NCBI RefSeq assembly: GCF_024228675.1
Contig: NZ_CP100464.1
Span: 81,367-145,366 of the forward strand
Direction: 5' to 3'
DNA length: 64,000 bases
Origin: Salinigranum marinum
GTDB lineage: Archaea > Halobacteriota > Halobacteria > Halobacteriales > Haloferacaceae
Every line of letters begins with the position of its first letter. Within the stretch, counting starts at the first letter, position 1. The translations under genes were made by a program, and so were the position numbers. Below are positions 32,697 to 41,349 of the stretch, in pieces. The notes beneath the pieces are model-generated. The model was not told the DNA's origin and did no database searches. It saw only the letters and a list, made by a program, of their open reading frames with translations.

Positions 32697-33161
32697 TTAG
32701 AAGCCCGAACAGAGTTCGCTCGTTTCAGCCACCGCTACAGACACGTCCGAGATGGTGTCGGGAAGGAGCTCCAGCATCCGATTTTCGAGCACCACTGCCA
32801 TCACCTCCGCTGTCGGTGGGTGGTCGAGCACGACGACGGCGTCTCCGTCACCTGACTGGTCGAACGCCTCGATGAGTGGGTCGCCTCTCTCCAGGAGGAA
32901 CCGGTGATCCCACTCATCTATTATCGAGGTAATATCGCCCTTGTCAACGACCCACCCCTCCTCAGTCAGGCTGCCAGTGACTGAGACCGTGACCTCGTAG
33001 TTGTGGCCGTGCGGTCGTGAACACTTCCCGTCGTGATGGAGGAGGCGGTGACCCGAACTGATACGAATCGGACGGTCACGCCCGACGTGGAGTGTCCGCT
33101 CTCCAGCGTTAGAGAGCGCCGACCGATCTGTCTCGTCTTCTTGCAGTACACCCTGAGTCAT
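32697..33161 (-). CDS. queD: 6-carboxytetrahydropterin synthase QueD
   Basis: A 154-aa PTPS/QueD enzyme with zinc ligands H38, H51 and H53 (G-H-R-L-L, P-H-G-H-N-Y) and catalytic C47. It makes 6-carboxytetrahydropterin from the FolE product. The first ~28 residues are an extra leader absent from minimal QueD. It is the first gene of the preQ0 operon; TTTAGTAG at about 33182-33189 on this strand is a plausible TATA box 20-30 bp before the start. Confidence 0.92.
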   Translation of the reverse strand: MTQGVLQEDETDRSALSNAGERTLHVGRDRPIRISSGHRLLHHDGKCSRPHGHNYEVTVSVTGSLTEEGWVVDKGDITSIIDEWDHRFLLERGDPLIEAFDQSGDGDAVVVLDHPPTAEVMAVVLENRMLELLPDTISDVSVAVAETSELCSGF

Positions 33162-33249
33162 ACCCGGGTATTATCCAGGTACTACTAAAGCGATGTGCCT
33201 TGGACTGAAAGTGAAATCCGTCTCGAGAACCGGTACGGGAGCAGTTCGG

Positions 33250-33525
33250 TCACTCTGACTGACAGCGAACCGGACCGGAATTCCCTTCTTGCTTGTCGGC
33301 TGTGACTTCACACCGGAAGTAGTCCCCATTCGGGTAGATGAGAAATCGGTCCTCGTCGTCGTTCTCGATACGCTCTACCCCCGTGATAGACCAGTCTGCA
33401 TCTTCGATACCATACCACGTGTAGTATTCCGACTCACCTGCGACGGCGAAATCGAGCGTACCCGTTCCACTTCCGAGGATGTGTTCAACTCGTTCGAGCA
33501 CGACGTCGTCGGCGATCACTGGCAT
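33250..33525 (-). CDS. Small acidic hypothetical protein
   Basis: A 91-aa protein from ATG 33525 (MPVIADDVV); an earlier in-frame ATG at 33552 adds nine residues. It is acidic, predicted strand-rich (Y-Y-T-W-Y-G, W-S-I-T-G-V-E-R-I, F-L-I-Y-P-N-G-D-Y-F) and ends with a Cys pair. No family recognised. It lies between the queD operon and dpdA and is divergent from dpdA. Opposite-strand ORF sequence over this region belongs to an open frame upstream of the true dpdA start and is probably not translated. Confidence 0.5.
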   Translation of the reverse strand: MPVIADDVVLERVEHILGSGTGTLDFAVAGESEYYTWYGIEDADWSITGVERIENDDEDRFLIYPNGDYFRCEVTADKQEGNSGPVRCQSE

Positions 33526-33633
33526 AGTACGAGATGCCTCGCCTTCGTACATAAACCTGGAGACCAGTTTCGCTCTGGTTTGAGAGGATTCATTACCCAG
33601 AACGATTTACCACGTGTCGGTGACTATCTACCT

Positions 33634-35853
33634 GTGAGGTTCTACGTGCCCGAGTGGGATGATCGGGTCGATGCCGATTACGACTTCCTGCACGACGAGC
33701 ACTCGACGCTCGGGACTGACGAGCGCGACCTTGCGTACATTTGGGACCTTTTCGATCGACAGACGACCCCGATCGACGGTGTGCTCCTCTCCCGAGAACA
33801 GGCCGAAGAAAGCGCAACGAAAGCAGAGCGCTTGACCGAGAACGGGATCTATAACGCTCCGAAACTCGATATTCCGACATGGCTGCCGACGATCAGTGAT
33901 TGCGGTGCGTGGGGATACAAATCGCTCCCGTTCCCTCCCTACGACAACGCCGAGATGCTTGATTTCTACGAGCAACTCGGTGTGACGACCGGTGTCACGA
34001 TCGATCACCTCGTGCTCGGCGCTGGCCACACTGCACGGCTATACCTGAATAAGCGGGCGTTCAGTGGTGAGTTCAGTAAATCGGATTTGCAAGCCGAGTT
34101 GACGGATGCGGTCGACGTGATGGTCGATACCTGGCCGAACGGGGACCAGAGTTCGGCTCGAACGTGGCCGTCGTACGTCGAGTCTGAAGAACCCTCCATC
34201 TACGGCGTAACTGACGTCCACCCGTTCACCGAGGACGACTTCGCAGGGGATGTCGATGCGATCCTCGACCGCCTTCGTGACGACCCGAGGGCAGTCTACC
34301 GGGACGACGATATGCAGTATCGGTACGATCTGACGCTCCGAAACGCTCGAGACATGGCCGAGCGCTACGAGGCAGGCGACTACTCGTTCCGTCTAATGGC
34401 GGCCGTCCAAGGATGGGATCCGGAATCGTACGTCGAAGCGACGAAAGAGGTCTTGAACCTCGGGTATCAATACGTCGGTATCGGCGGCGTTGCGGGGAGT
34501 CGCGAGGAAGACGTCGAAGAGATCGTTACAGCAATCGGAAACGAAATCAAGACCTTCGAACGAGAGCTGGGGACCCGCGTCGATACACACGTCTTCGGGT
34601 TCGCCAAGACCGGTGCCTTCGAGACGATCGGTCGGACTGGGATGACGAGTTTCGACAGCGCGAGTATGCTCCGCGCCGCGTGGACTGGTGGGCAGAACTA
34701 TCATCTCGACAGCGACGACCGATACGACGCCGTTCGCGTCCGATATCCGACTCACCGTGATGATCTCCCGACGAGTATTCAGAAAGCACTCCGCGGACAG
34801 GAGATGCTCTATGCGCTCCGGGCGTTCGGTCGCAACGAATCTATCGCCGACGCGCTCTGGACGTGGTACGACCGTGCGGAACAGGCACTGGCGGGTATCG
34901 AACCGTATCTCCGTGAACATCGACACGACGATCGCTTCGATGTCCCCTACATTCAGGACACAGAGGAGGCATTCCGCTCGGGATACGAACACGGACGGGC
35001 ATTCAGAGCGAGTTTCGGAGATCCGCTGAGTACGAAACTGGTCAAACTGCTCCGAGACGACGATCCGGAGGATCCGATTGCGTTTGCCGAGTACGAGGAC
35101 CACCTTCGGACTGCCACTGATATCTTCGAGGACTGGACGCCGACCCGCGTTGAGGACATCACAAACCGGGAGACGGATGCGGTCGGGACATTAGAAGCTC
35201 TCTGGCCGCTCGTCGAAGCGTATGCCACGTGGCCCCCGATCGACGACGGTGACCTCCTCGACGAGTACCGGGAACTGCTCAACGCACGGCCATGGGAGCG
35301 GTGTGACTGTCCTATCTGCGAAGAGTTCGGGATCGAGGTCGCGATATTCCGTGGGAACAATCGGAACCGACGTCGTGGATTCCACAACACACGGCGATTC
35401 TACGACCAGTTCGAGCGAGAGCTCCCGAAACTACTCGTCGTGACGCGTCCGTCGACCTCACTAATGGGTGCTGGAACTGTCGAAGACTACCTCCGAGATG
35501 ATCGACCTGCGTTCTGGAACGCAGTTCATGACCTTCCAGTCGCAGAAATCGGGACGATGACCGCAAATGGGTTCCACGAATGGTGGGCCGACAGGCCTGG
35601 AATCGTCTCCTTCGAACCCGGTCGACTGGCCGACGAACTCATCTCTGCGGGAGAACGGTATCAAGACGTATTCATCGACGGCCGACACTGGACTCCCGAT
35701 GAATCGGTTCGCGAGCGACTCGCGGAGGTGGACTGCACCTTGCACGTGTGTGATGAACCGAGCGAGCTTCGATCCAGTGTACTGAACCGACTCAGATACG
35801 GGGAACAGTTTCTTCCCCAGTATCTCGTTCAATCGGGATTGACGGAGTACTGA
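33634..35853 (+). CDS. dpdA: DpdA: DNA-guanine transglycosylase of the TGT family
   Basis: About 739 aa from GTG 33634, where the DpdA-type start R-F-Y-V-P-E-W-D-D-R-V-D begins; the open frame runs further upstream but with non-conserved sequence. It follows DpdA/TgtA5 proteins: Y-I-W-D-L-F and I-D-G-V-L-L-S-R at the N-terminus, the TIM-barrel strand with S-F-D-S-A-S (candidate nucleophile Asp) near 340, and a zinc site C-x-C-x-x-C ... H near 557-585. DpdA exchanges guanine in DNA for preQ0. The preQ0 operon next door and the YaaA-like gene 3 bp downstream support this. In Salmonella, DpdA works with DpdB; I see no DpdB here, but other clusters also lack it. Confidence 0.85.
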   Translation: MRFYVPEWDDRVDADYDFLHDEHSTLGTDERDLAYIWDLFDRQTTPIDGVLLSREQAEESATKAERLTENGIYNAPKLDIPTWLPTISDCGAWGYKSLPFPPYDNAEMLDFYEQLGVTTGVTIDHLVLGAGHTARLYLNKRAFSGEFSKSDLQAELTDAVDVMVDTWPNGDQSSARTWPSYVESEEPSIYGVTDVHPFTEDDFAGDVDAILDRLRDDPRAVYRDDDMQYRYDLTLRNARDMAERYEAGDYSFRLMAAVQGWDPESYVEATKEVLNLGYQYVGIGGVAGSREEDVEEIVTAIGNEIKTFERELGTRVDTHVFGFAKTGAFETIGRTGMTSFDSASMLRAAWTGGQNYHLDSDDRYDAVRVRYPTHRDDLPTSIQKALRGQEMLYALRAFGRNESIADALWTWYDRAEQALAGIEPYLREHRHDDRFDVPYIQDTEEAFRSGYEHGRAFRASFGDPLSTKLVKLLRDDDPEDPIAFAEYEDHLRTATDIFEDWTPTRVEDITNRETDAVGTLEALWPLVEAYATWPPIDDGDLLDEYRELLNARPWERCDCPICEEFGIEVAIFRGNNRNRRRGFHNTRRFYDQFERELPKLLVVTRPSTSLMGAGTVEDYLRDDRPAFWNAVHDLPVAEIGTMTANGFHEWWADRPGIVSFEPGRLADELISAGERYQDVFIDGRHWTPDESVRERLAEVDCTLHVCDEPSELRSSVLNRLRYGEQFLPQYLVQSGLTEY

Positions 35854-35856
35854 CTG

Positions 35857-36564
35857 ATGCGATTTCTTATTATCGACCAGTGTTCTGGAAGCAAGGAGGT
35901 ACCCAACAACGCATCGGAGTTCAGTGCCGCTGACATCGATGAACACGGTCGAGAAGGATTGCTTGCTCGCGACGGGGTCCCAGCGATTCCAGCGAGACAA
36001 CTGTATACGGGACGTCAGCAAGGGTACATCGACTCGGCTGTCGACCGACTTCGAGCCGCGGGAGACACTGTCGACCGGTTGTACATCAGTGCTGGCTTCG
36101 GTTTAGTCGATGAGGAAACTGAACTACCCCCCTACAACGTGACGTTCGCTGGGATGAACTCGTCCGCTATCGACGAACGAGCGACTCGACTGGGGATTCC
36201 AGCTGACGTTCGAGAGGCCGTGCAAGCAACCCCCCCGTATGACATCGTCGTCTTGGCACTCGGGAGTGACTACTATCGTGCCTGTGCTGTCGAGAGTGTG
36301 CTTGATGCGATTCCATCTGAGACTCTTGGAGTCATTTTCAATCAGGAAGCACTTGCAACCGAGAGGGAACACATTGTCTCAATTCCCGCCAGGACAACCG
36401 AGGCGAAGGAACATGGTGCGATTGTCGTTGCATTAAAAGGGAAATTTCTCCAGAACTTGGCCGATCATCGAAGCAGAGGGGCAGCTATGGAGAAACTGTC
36501 GGATCTCGTCGAATACTGTACGACAGAACCGACGACACAAACAGGACTCAGCGAATACGACTAG
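35857..36564 (+). CDS. YaaA/DUF6884-like protein next to DpdA
   Basis: A 235-aa protein with C-S-G-S-K near the N-terminus, A-R-Q-L-Y-T-G-R-Q-Q-G-Y near 47-58, S-A-G-F-G-L-V near 82-88 and L-P-P-Y-N-V-T-F near 93-100, the signature of YaaA-fold DUF6884-type proteins. Members occur in 7-deazaguanine DNA-modification clusters and in defence loci, and some YaaA-fold proteins bind DNA. Three bases separate it from dpdA, so they are certainly cotranscribed. A role in processing the inserted base, parallel to DpdC, is my inference. Confidence 0.65.
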   Translation: MRFLIIDQCSGSKEVPNNASEFSAADIDEHGREGLLARDGVPAIPARQLYTGRQQGYIDSAVDRLRAAGDTVDRLYISAGFGLVDEETELPPYNVTFAGMNSSAIDERATRLGIPADVREAVQATPPYDIVVLALGSDYYRACAVESVLDAIPSETLGVIFNQEALATEREHIVSIPARTTEAKEHGAIVVALKGKFLQNLADHRSRGAAMEKLSDLVEYCTTEPTTQTGLSEYD

Positions 36565-36654
36565 GCGACTTGGGTACAATCCCAAGGTAGCGATTGTGTT
36601 CCAGATCGGTCGTCGGATAGAATCGTTTTACAGATACGACCAATTTGCCATATA

Positions 36655-36677
36655 GTCTTAAGGACAGTTGTTAAGAC
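36655..36677. promoter_or_regulatory. Inverted repeat GTCTTAA-N9-TTAAGAC after a TATA-like box
   Basis: Perfect 7-bp arms 24 bp before the ATG of the EVE/PUA-like gene, directly behind CCATATAGT. The site would cover the transcription start, as expected for a repressor operator. Confidence 0.45.
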
Positions 36678-36700
36678 AATCGGCCCTAAATTCAGTGCAA

Positions 36701-37183
36701 ATGACAGCTAATGTCTTTTTGGTGCCGTGCGACCCGGGGAATTTCGATCGAACAGTCCTCTCGCAAGTAAATCTGACTGAGATTTCGAAGACCCCGGACC
36801 CGATTGCTGATCTGACTTCGGTACGATTCTGGGGAGCGAGGGACGGTGAGCGGAATAAGAATTATTTTGAAAAGATGAACCGCGGTGATCTTGTGCTGTT
36901 CTATCAAGATGGAGCGTACGTTGGCATCGGGAACGTTGGACGAACATTTGTGGACGAGGAGAAGTGGGCTAGTACGACATTCTGGCAGAATGCGCCGTCA
37001 AAACTTATATACACTATTGAAGAGTTCACTGAATTATCTATTCCACGGGGTGCAGTAAATCGCCTGTTTGATTACGGACCGGACTACTATCCGCAGGGAC
37101 TGACACGGGTTGCTGATAACCGCGTCTCGAATACAGTGAGAACGATTCGCCGTGCGCTAGAGATGTATAATGAGAAGCACTAA
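36701..37183 (+). CDS. EVE/PUA-like modified-base reader
   Basis: A 160-aa protein from ATG 36701; the open frame starts earlier at a TTG. Residues 35-75 read V-R-F-W-G-A-R-D-G, then N-K-N-Y-F-E-K-M-N-R-G-D-L-V-L-F-Y-Q-D-G-A-Y with G-I-G-N-V following, the core of an EVE/YTH/PUA-like fold. Such domains read modified bases and are often fused to restriction nucleases. Here it stands alone between DNA-modification and GIY-YIG genes, so it may sense the 7-deazaguanine mark. An inverted repeat overlies its promoter. The base composition is relatively AT-rich. Confidence 0.55.
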   Translation: MTANVFLVPCDPGNFDRTVLSQVNLTEISKTPDPIADLTSVRFWGARDGERNKNYFEKMNRGDLVLFYQDGAYVGIGNVGRTFVDEEKWASTTFWQNAPSKLIYTIEEFTELSIPRGAVNRLFDYGPDYYPQGLTRVADNRVSNTVRTIRRALEMYNEKH

Positions 37184-37220
37184 TCTCAGAGCTCAGTGCG
37201 TCTGAGGCAGTAGAACGTAT

Positions 37221-37967
37221 TTACTCGAAATCACTCAGGTCCGATTGGTCGCTTAACCCTCGTAAGTGGGCGAATGCTTCTGGGTTATAAGGGAGTCCAT
37301 CTGTGTTCAGCAGTATTTCTGGAAATAGTTCCCAAGTCAAGGCGATAAGCTGAAGCTCCAATTCTTCCAGAAATGGAGAGGCTCCCGTGCCCGGTGTGTA
37401 TGGGCCAACACCGCCGACTTCCCAAGCTTTCATCCAAAGGTAGACTTCCTGGTTGAGACGACGGGATTTCGGCTCAAACAAAGTTCGTATCCATCGCCCC
37501 TTCGACGTATTTGTCACACTTCCATATGATTCCCAGGATGAATTGAAATATATCTGACTTAGTTCACCTAAATGAAATGCGGTTCCATACCCCCATCTCG
37601 CAAACCGAGACTTTCGATCCCGAACGGACTTCAGATTCGGATTGAGTTTGTACCCATTAGACTCAAACTTCCCCGATTTCCCAATGTACAGAGGAGTTAC
37701 ATCTGCATTTGAATCGATCCAGTACATCACATAAATGACCCCTTCGTAGCGTCGTCCTCGTTCGTGGAAGTCGCTTTCAACCTTCTCTGCCTCATCAATT
37801 ACCAGTTGTTCCACCTCCCCACTCCGCTTGAGAACGTCACGTTCATGTGAACCAGTACCAAATCGCTCTGTCTGGACAACAAGGTCTGAATTGGTTTCGA
37901 AGAGAGGAACACTATTATCAAACTCGTGGATATCAACCCACTGTTCCCAGACCTCAGCTTTACTCAT
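37221..37967 (-). CDS. GIY-YIG superfamily nuclease
   Basis: A 248-aa protein. The core is G-V-I-Y-V-M-Y near 76-82 and P-L-Y-I-G-K-S-G near 91-98, followed by R-D-R-K-S-R-F-A-R-W-G near 116-126 with the conserved basic residues. This matches GIY-YIG endonucleases. The C-terminal half is helical with an acidic end and unknown role. It is convergent with the EVE-like gene and lies in the island of DNA-modification genes, so a restriction enzyme is likely. The composition is more AT-rich than in dpdA, which may mean independent capture. Confidence 0.7.
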   Translation of the reverse strand: MSKAEVWEQWVDIHEFDNSVPLFETNSDLVVQTERFGTGSHERDVLKRSGEVEQLVIDEAEKVESDFHERGRRYEGVIYVMYWIDSNADVTPLYIGKSGKFESNGYKLNPNLKSVRDRKSRFARWGYGTAFHLGELSQIYFNSSWESYGSVTNTSKGRWIRTLFEPKSRRLNQEVYLWMKAWEVGGVGPYTPGTGASPFLEELELQLIALTWELFPEILLNTDGLPYNPEAFAHLRGLSDQSDLSDFE

Positions 37968-38200
37968 AAAGGAGACCTATCGAAGACCATGATAAAAGTT
38001 CTCAGCACGGTATCAGTGTAGATTTTCTAGTCGTTTTTATTAATTCGCTCCACCGTTCGATATTTGTTTCTGTTCATTTACATCGGGATAAAAATTGAAA
38101 CATTGGATCAGTAGGCGGATGATTCATTCAACAACTTCATAAATTGTTCCGATATTGAGTTCATATTTTTAATGATCCCAGCTAATCCGAGCGCGTCGCC

Positions 38201-39235
38201 ATGTTGTACCGACAACGAACACTCGACACTCCCCACGGACCCTTGGAAACACCGGTTCTGTTTCCCGTGCGGAACATCGGGAAGCGGTCGAGTGACAACA
38301 CCCCAGAGTACGCCGACAGTATCCCAGACCTCCGGACTGCGATGGTCAATGCCCGGTCAATCCGGCAACGCGACCCTCAGTGGGACCGTTTGCGGGCGGG
38401 CGCGACCCTCCGAGAAGAGATGGGGGTCCCGAGTAATACCATTCTCTTCGCGGACAGCGGAGGCTTTGACTTCCATGCCGCAACTGTCGATACCACCCCA
38501 GCACGAACCTTAGAAACCCAAAACCAACTCGACGCAGACATCTACGGAACAGTTGATCTGCCTCTCTCGCGAGAGAATCGTGCCGCTAAGAATCAACGTC
38601 GAATCGAACAGAGTACCAGATTCGCGATCGAAGCGAGCGACACACACGATGGGGACGCACTTCTCTTCGCGAGTGTCCATGGCTACGACCCAGAAACAGT
38701 CGGTAATGTGGTGCGCTATCTGGAGCGTCACGGCGACTTCGATGGGTATGCCCTCGGCAGTATGGTCCCGATTCGGACGGATTACGAGAAAGTAACTAAG
38801 CTGATACTTGCTGCCAGACGGGCGACTGACAAACACCTCCACGTATACGGGCTAGGAGGGATCGTTTATCAGCCACTATTACTATATCTTGGAGTCGACA
38901 GTTTCGACTCCTCAGCTTTTATCCGAAGCGCAGGAAATCGGAATTATCTCGTACCTGGATTCGGTGGTACGGAATTACACCAAATCGAGGAGTTAGAGCA
39001 CCTCCCTTGCTCATGTCCGGTCTGTTGGTCCCGGTCACTCTCGACGATACGGGAGAATCGAGACCTCTTGACCGAACATAACCTCTGGTCACTGGTTACC
39101 GAACTCCGCAGATTCCGGTATATGGCGGCGAGTGGGGAAGACATCGAGTCGTATCTTGATCTTCGATTCAGCGGGAACGAAGTGACCCAGCGGGCGTACC
39201 GAATTGCCAAACAGCAAGTCCGGAGGCTCACATGA
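38201..39235 (+). CDS. Second TGT-family transglycosylase, short DpdA-like
   Basis: A 344-aa protein with the TGT barrel: F-A-D-S-G-G-F-D-F near 83-91 (compare T-D-S-G-G-F-Q in tRNA-guanine transglycosylases), G-x-G-G-I near 214, D-S-F-D-S near 234-238 (nucleophile Asp) and the zinc site C-x-C-x-x-C ... E-H-N-L-W near 271-298. It has no PUA domain, which archaeal tRNA TGT needs to grip tRNA, so a DNA substrate is more likely. TATA-like CATATTTTTAAT (38161-38172) precedes it. It overlaps the next gene by ATGA. Its likely base is preQ0 or a derivative. How it shares work with the longer DpdA is unknown. Confidence 0.75.
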   Translation: MLYRQRTLDTPHGPLETPVLFPVRNIGKRSSDNTPEYADSIPDLRTAMVNARSIRQRDPQWDRLRAGATLREEMGVPSNTILFADSGGFDFHAATVDTTPARTLETQNQLDADIYGTVDLPLSRENRAAKNQRRIEQSTRFAIEASDTHDGDALLFASVHGYDPETVGNVVRYLERHGDFDGYALGSMVPIRTDYEKVTKLILAARRATDKHLHVYGLGGIVYQPLLLYLGVDSFDSSAFIRSAGNRNYLVPGFGGTELHQIEELEHLPCSCPVCWSRSLSTIRENRDLLTEHNLWSLVTELRRFRYMAASGEDIESYLDLRFSGNEVTQRAYRIAKQQVRRLT

Positions 39236-40134
39236 GTGAGCGACCGACGGTGCGACCGGTGACCCTCGCCAGACTCGTCGAGGTGACGCACGTCTGCGAG
39301 GGTGCGAGTCACACGACAGTCGAAATCGAAGAAAACCTCGACGTGAGCCATCGGCGAGCACGAGAGACCATCCTCGAAGCACTCCGAATCGGACTCCTTG
39401 GCGAGTACGATCCCGATGATGAGGACGAATCTGCGTGGTATATGACCACATCAGTCGGGATTGAGTTCCTGACTGCGGTGCGCGCCGAGGATTGGTCGCG
39501 GGTAAGTAGGATCCTCGAAACCCGGAGTCGCCACTATAAGGCTCTCTTGAGAACGCTGGAAGCGACCGCACCTGCTGATCTCGACACGGTCCTTGAGGAA
39601 CTAGAAACCCGAGAGGAACACACGGGTAGATCGTACAATCAGACGAGTATCGAGGTACTCGGTGACTGGGCCGAGAGACTCGGGCGCGTCCAACGTAACG
39701 CGTTCACCGGATCGTACTATCCCGTCGAGCGGGGAAATTCTTCGGCGAACTTTCCGCATGTCCTGCTGTCGGTGTTCGACGATCTCGAACAGACTGCTGG
39801 AGTCTCACTCCGCCAGCGATATCTGTCGATTCCAAAACTCCGGGAGCACTTCTGTGAGCGCGTCGGTTGCCCGCGTCGGGCGTTCGACCAGGCGCTTCTG
39901 GCATTGGCGCAACAGAACGTCGGCAAGGTGGAACTGTCGGGTGCCCCCTTCGATACCGGCGCGAAGGACGCAGCCCTCGGGATCAAAGAGATGACACTGG
40001 CCGAGAGCGGCGGCTTGGTTTCGACCTCACAGTCGACTGAGCAGGTGATGGCCGGTGTGGAACAGTTCGGCAAACAGTACTACTACCTCGCGATTCACGA
40101 GCGCGATCTCGTGTACACCACAGACGATGACTGA
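39232..40134 (+). CDS. Winged-helix protein coupled to the second TGT
   Basis: A 300-aa protein. Residues 10-65 form a helix-turn-helix (L-A-R-L-V-E-V-T-H, then S-H-R-R-A-R-E-T-I-L-E-A-L-R-I-G-L-L), and a second winged-helix-like segment appears near 195-235 (L-S-I-P-K-L-R-E-H-F-C-E-R-V). No catalytic motif. ATGA overlap with the TGT-like gene and an 8-bp overlap with the AAA ATPase gene mark a three-gene unit. It may be the DNA-binding partner of the transglycosylase, an analogue of the accessory Dpd proteins. I cannot assign it to a named family. Confidence 0.6.
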   Translation: MSERPTVRPVTLARLVEVTHVCEGASHTTVEIEENLDVSHRRARETILEALRIGLLGEYDPDDEDESAWYMTTSVGIEFLTAVRAEDWSRVSRILETRSRHYKALLRTLEATAPADLDTVLEELETREEHTGRSYNQTSIEVLGDWAERLGRVQRNAFTGSYYPVERGNSSANFPHVLLSVFDDLEQTAGVSLRQRYLSIPKLREHFCERVGCPRRAFDQALLALAQQNVGKVELSGAPFDTGAKDAALGIKEMTLAESGGLVSTSQSTEQVMAGVEQFGKQYYYLAIHERDLVYTTDDD

Positions 40135-41293
40135 AACACCTTTCACAATCACGGATGAACCGCGCGATTACTCCCAGTTCGGACTCGAAGTGAACCCGTT
40201 CCCGTACAGTCCGGTTCCGGACGACGATCCCGAGCTGTACTGTGGACAGGAGCACGCCACCCGGGCGATCAGTGATACCGTTTCGACGATGCTGAGCACG
40301 GGTAAGTCGAAACACCTCGTCATCACTGGAAAGTACGGCAACGGAAAGTCACACACGCTCAAGTACACCCGGTCGCTGGTCCGCGACCGCGACGATGTCG
40401 TCGTCGGGTACGTCGCCCAACCCGGAGAAGGGTTCCGTGACATCTACCACGAGTTCATGTACGACCTCGGGTTCGACCGGGTGCAGACACTTGCGTACGA
40501 GTTCTTGACCGTCGTCACACGAGACGTGACTGAGGAGGAACCGAGCGACGCCAAGGATACCAGACGACTCATCGACGACGGTGAAGTCCTACTCTCTGAA
40601 CTCGTGCCGACCGCGATTCAGCGGTTGAACGACGTCACGAAGTTCGCGGACTTCTCTCGAGCGATCGTCCATATGATCTACGAAGACACCAATCTCTACT
40701 CGTGGCAGTGGCTCACCGCCGAAGGAATCCGATACGAGCAACGCAAAGAGATGGAGATTCACAGCGCGTTAGACGACGACACCTCGAGCGTCCGTGCGTT
40801 CACTGCACTGAAGAACCTTCTTCTGGAGTTGGGCTATACGGGCGTCTTCGTCTTCGTCGACGAGTTCGAGAGCATCGCGCGACTATCGCCGAAAGACGAG
40901 CAGACGACGCTGAACAGTATCCGCCATCTCATGGATCAGAACAGCCACGGGTTGTGTATCCTGTTTGGGTGTGCTCCTGAGGTATGGCAAGACGTAATGA
41001 GCGAGTACCACGCCTTTTCCGAGCGGATCGGTCAGGAGGTGGCACTTCGACCGTTGACCGACGAGCACATCGTCAATCTCGTCTCTTCGTATCTGGACTC
41101 AGCTAGGTCGGACAGTGGCGCTGGTATCGACCCGTTCGAGAGGGAGTGTCTCCAATTGATCCATCAGCGGTCTCAAGGAAACGTCCGCCAGGCCATTTCG
41201 TTGTGTAGTCGAGTCTTGGACGCGGCTGTAGATGACGGTAAAGCGACAGTGGAGGGAGAGTACGTCCAAAACGTCTTGACAAATGGAGAGTGA
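40127..41293 (+). CDS. AAA+ ATPase, Orc/BrxC-like
   Basis: A 388-aa protein from ATG 40127; the open frame extends upstream but overlaps the preceding gene out of phase. Residues 15-40 (F-G-L-E-V-N-P-F-P-Y) are a typical lead-in. Walker A G-K-Y-G-N-G-K-S is near 67-74 and Walker B V-F-V-D-E-F-E-S near 243-250, with an arginine-rich C-terminal lid (R-S-Q-G-N-V-R-Q-A-I). This resembles DUF2791/BrxC-like or Orc-like P-loop NTPases in defence systems. It probably uses ATP to load or move the TGT/HTH pair on DNA; this is inference. Confidence 0.65.
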   Translation: MTETPFTITDEPRDYSQFGLEVNPFPYSPVPDDDPELYCGQEHATRAISDTVSTMLSTGKSKHLVITGKYGNGKSHTLKYTRSLVRDRDDVVVGYVAQPGEGFRDIYHEFMYDLGFDRVQTLAYEFLTVVTRDVTEEEPSDAKDTRRLIDDGEVLLSELVPTAIQRLNDVTKFADFSRAIVHMIYEDTNLYSWQWLTAEGIRYEQRKEMEIHSALDDDTSSVRAFTALKNLLLELGYTGVFVFVDEFESIARLSPKDEQTTLNSIRHLMDQNSHGLCILFGCAPEVWQDVMSEYHAFSERIGQEVALRPLTDEHIVNLVSSYLDSARSDSGAGIDPFERECLQLIHQRSQGNVRQAISLCSRVLDAAVDDGKATVEGEYVQNVLTNGE

Positions 41294-41349
41294 GGTGATA
41301 ATTCGATTCGACAAAAGATAGTTGGCATCACACACTCTCATAGGAGGCT

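Noticed and set aside
33289..33633. Upstream extension of the dpdA reading frame (115 codons)
   Set aside because: The open frame is antisense to the small gene at 33250-33525, has no DpdA-like sequence, and the family start R-F-Y-V-P-E-W-D-D falls exactly at GTG 33634.
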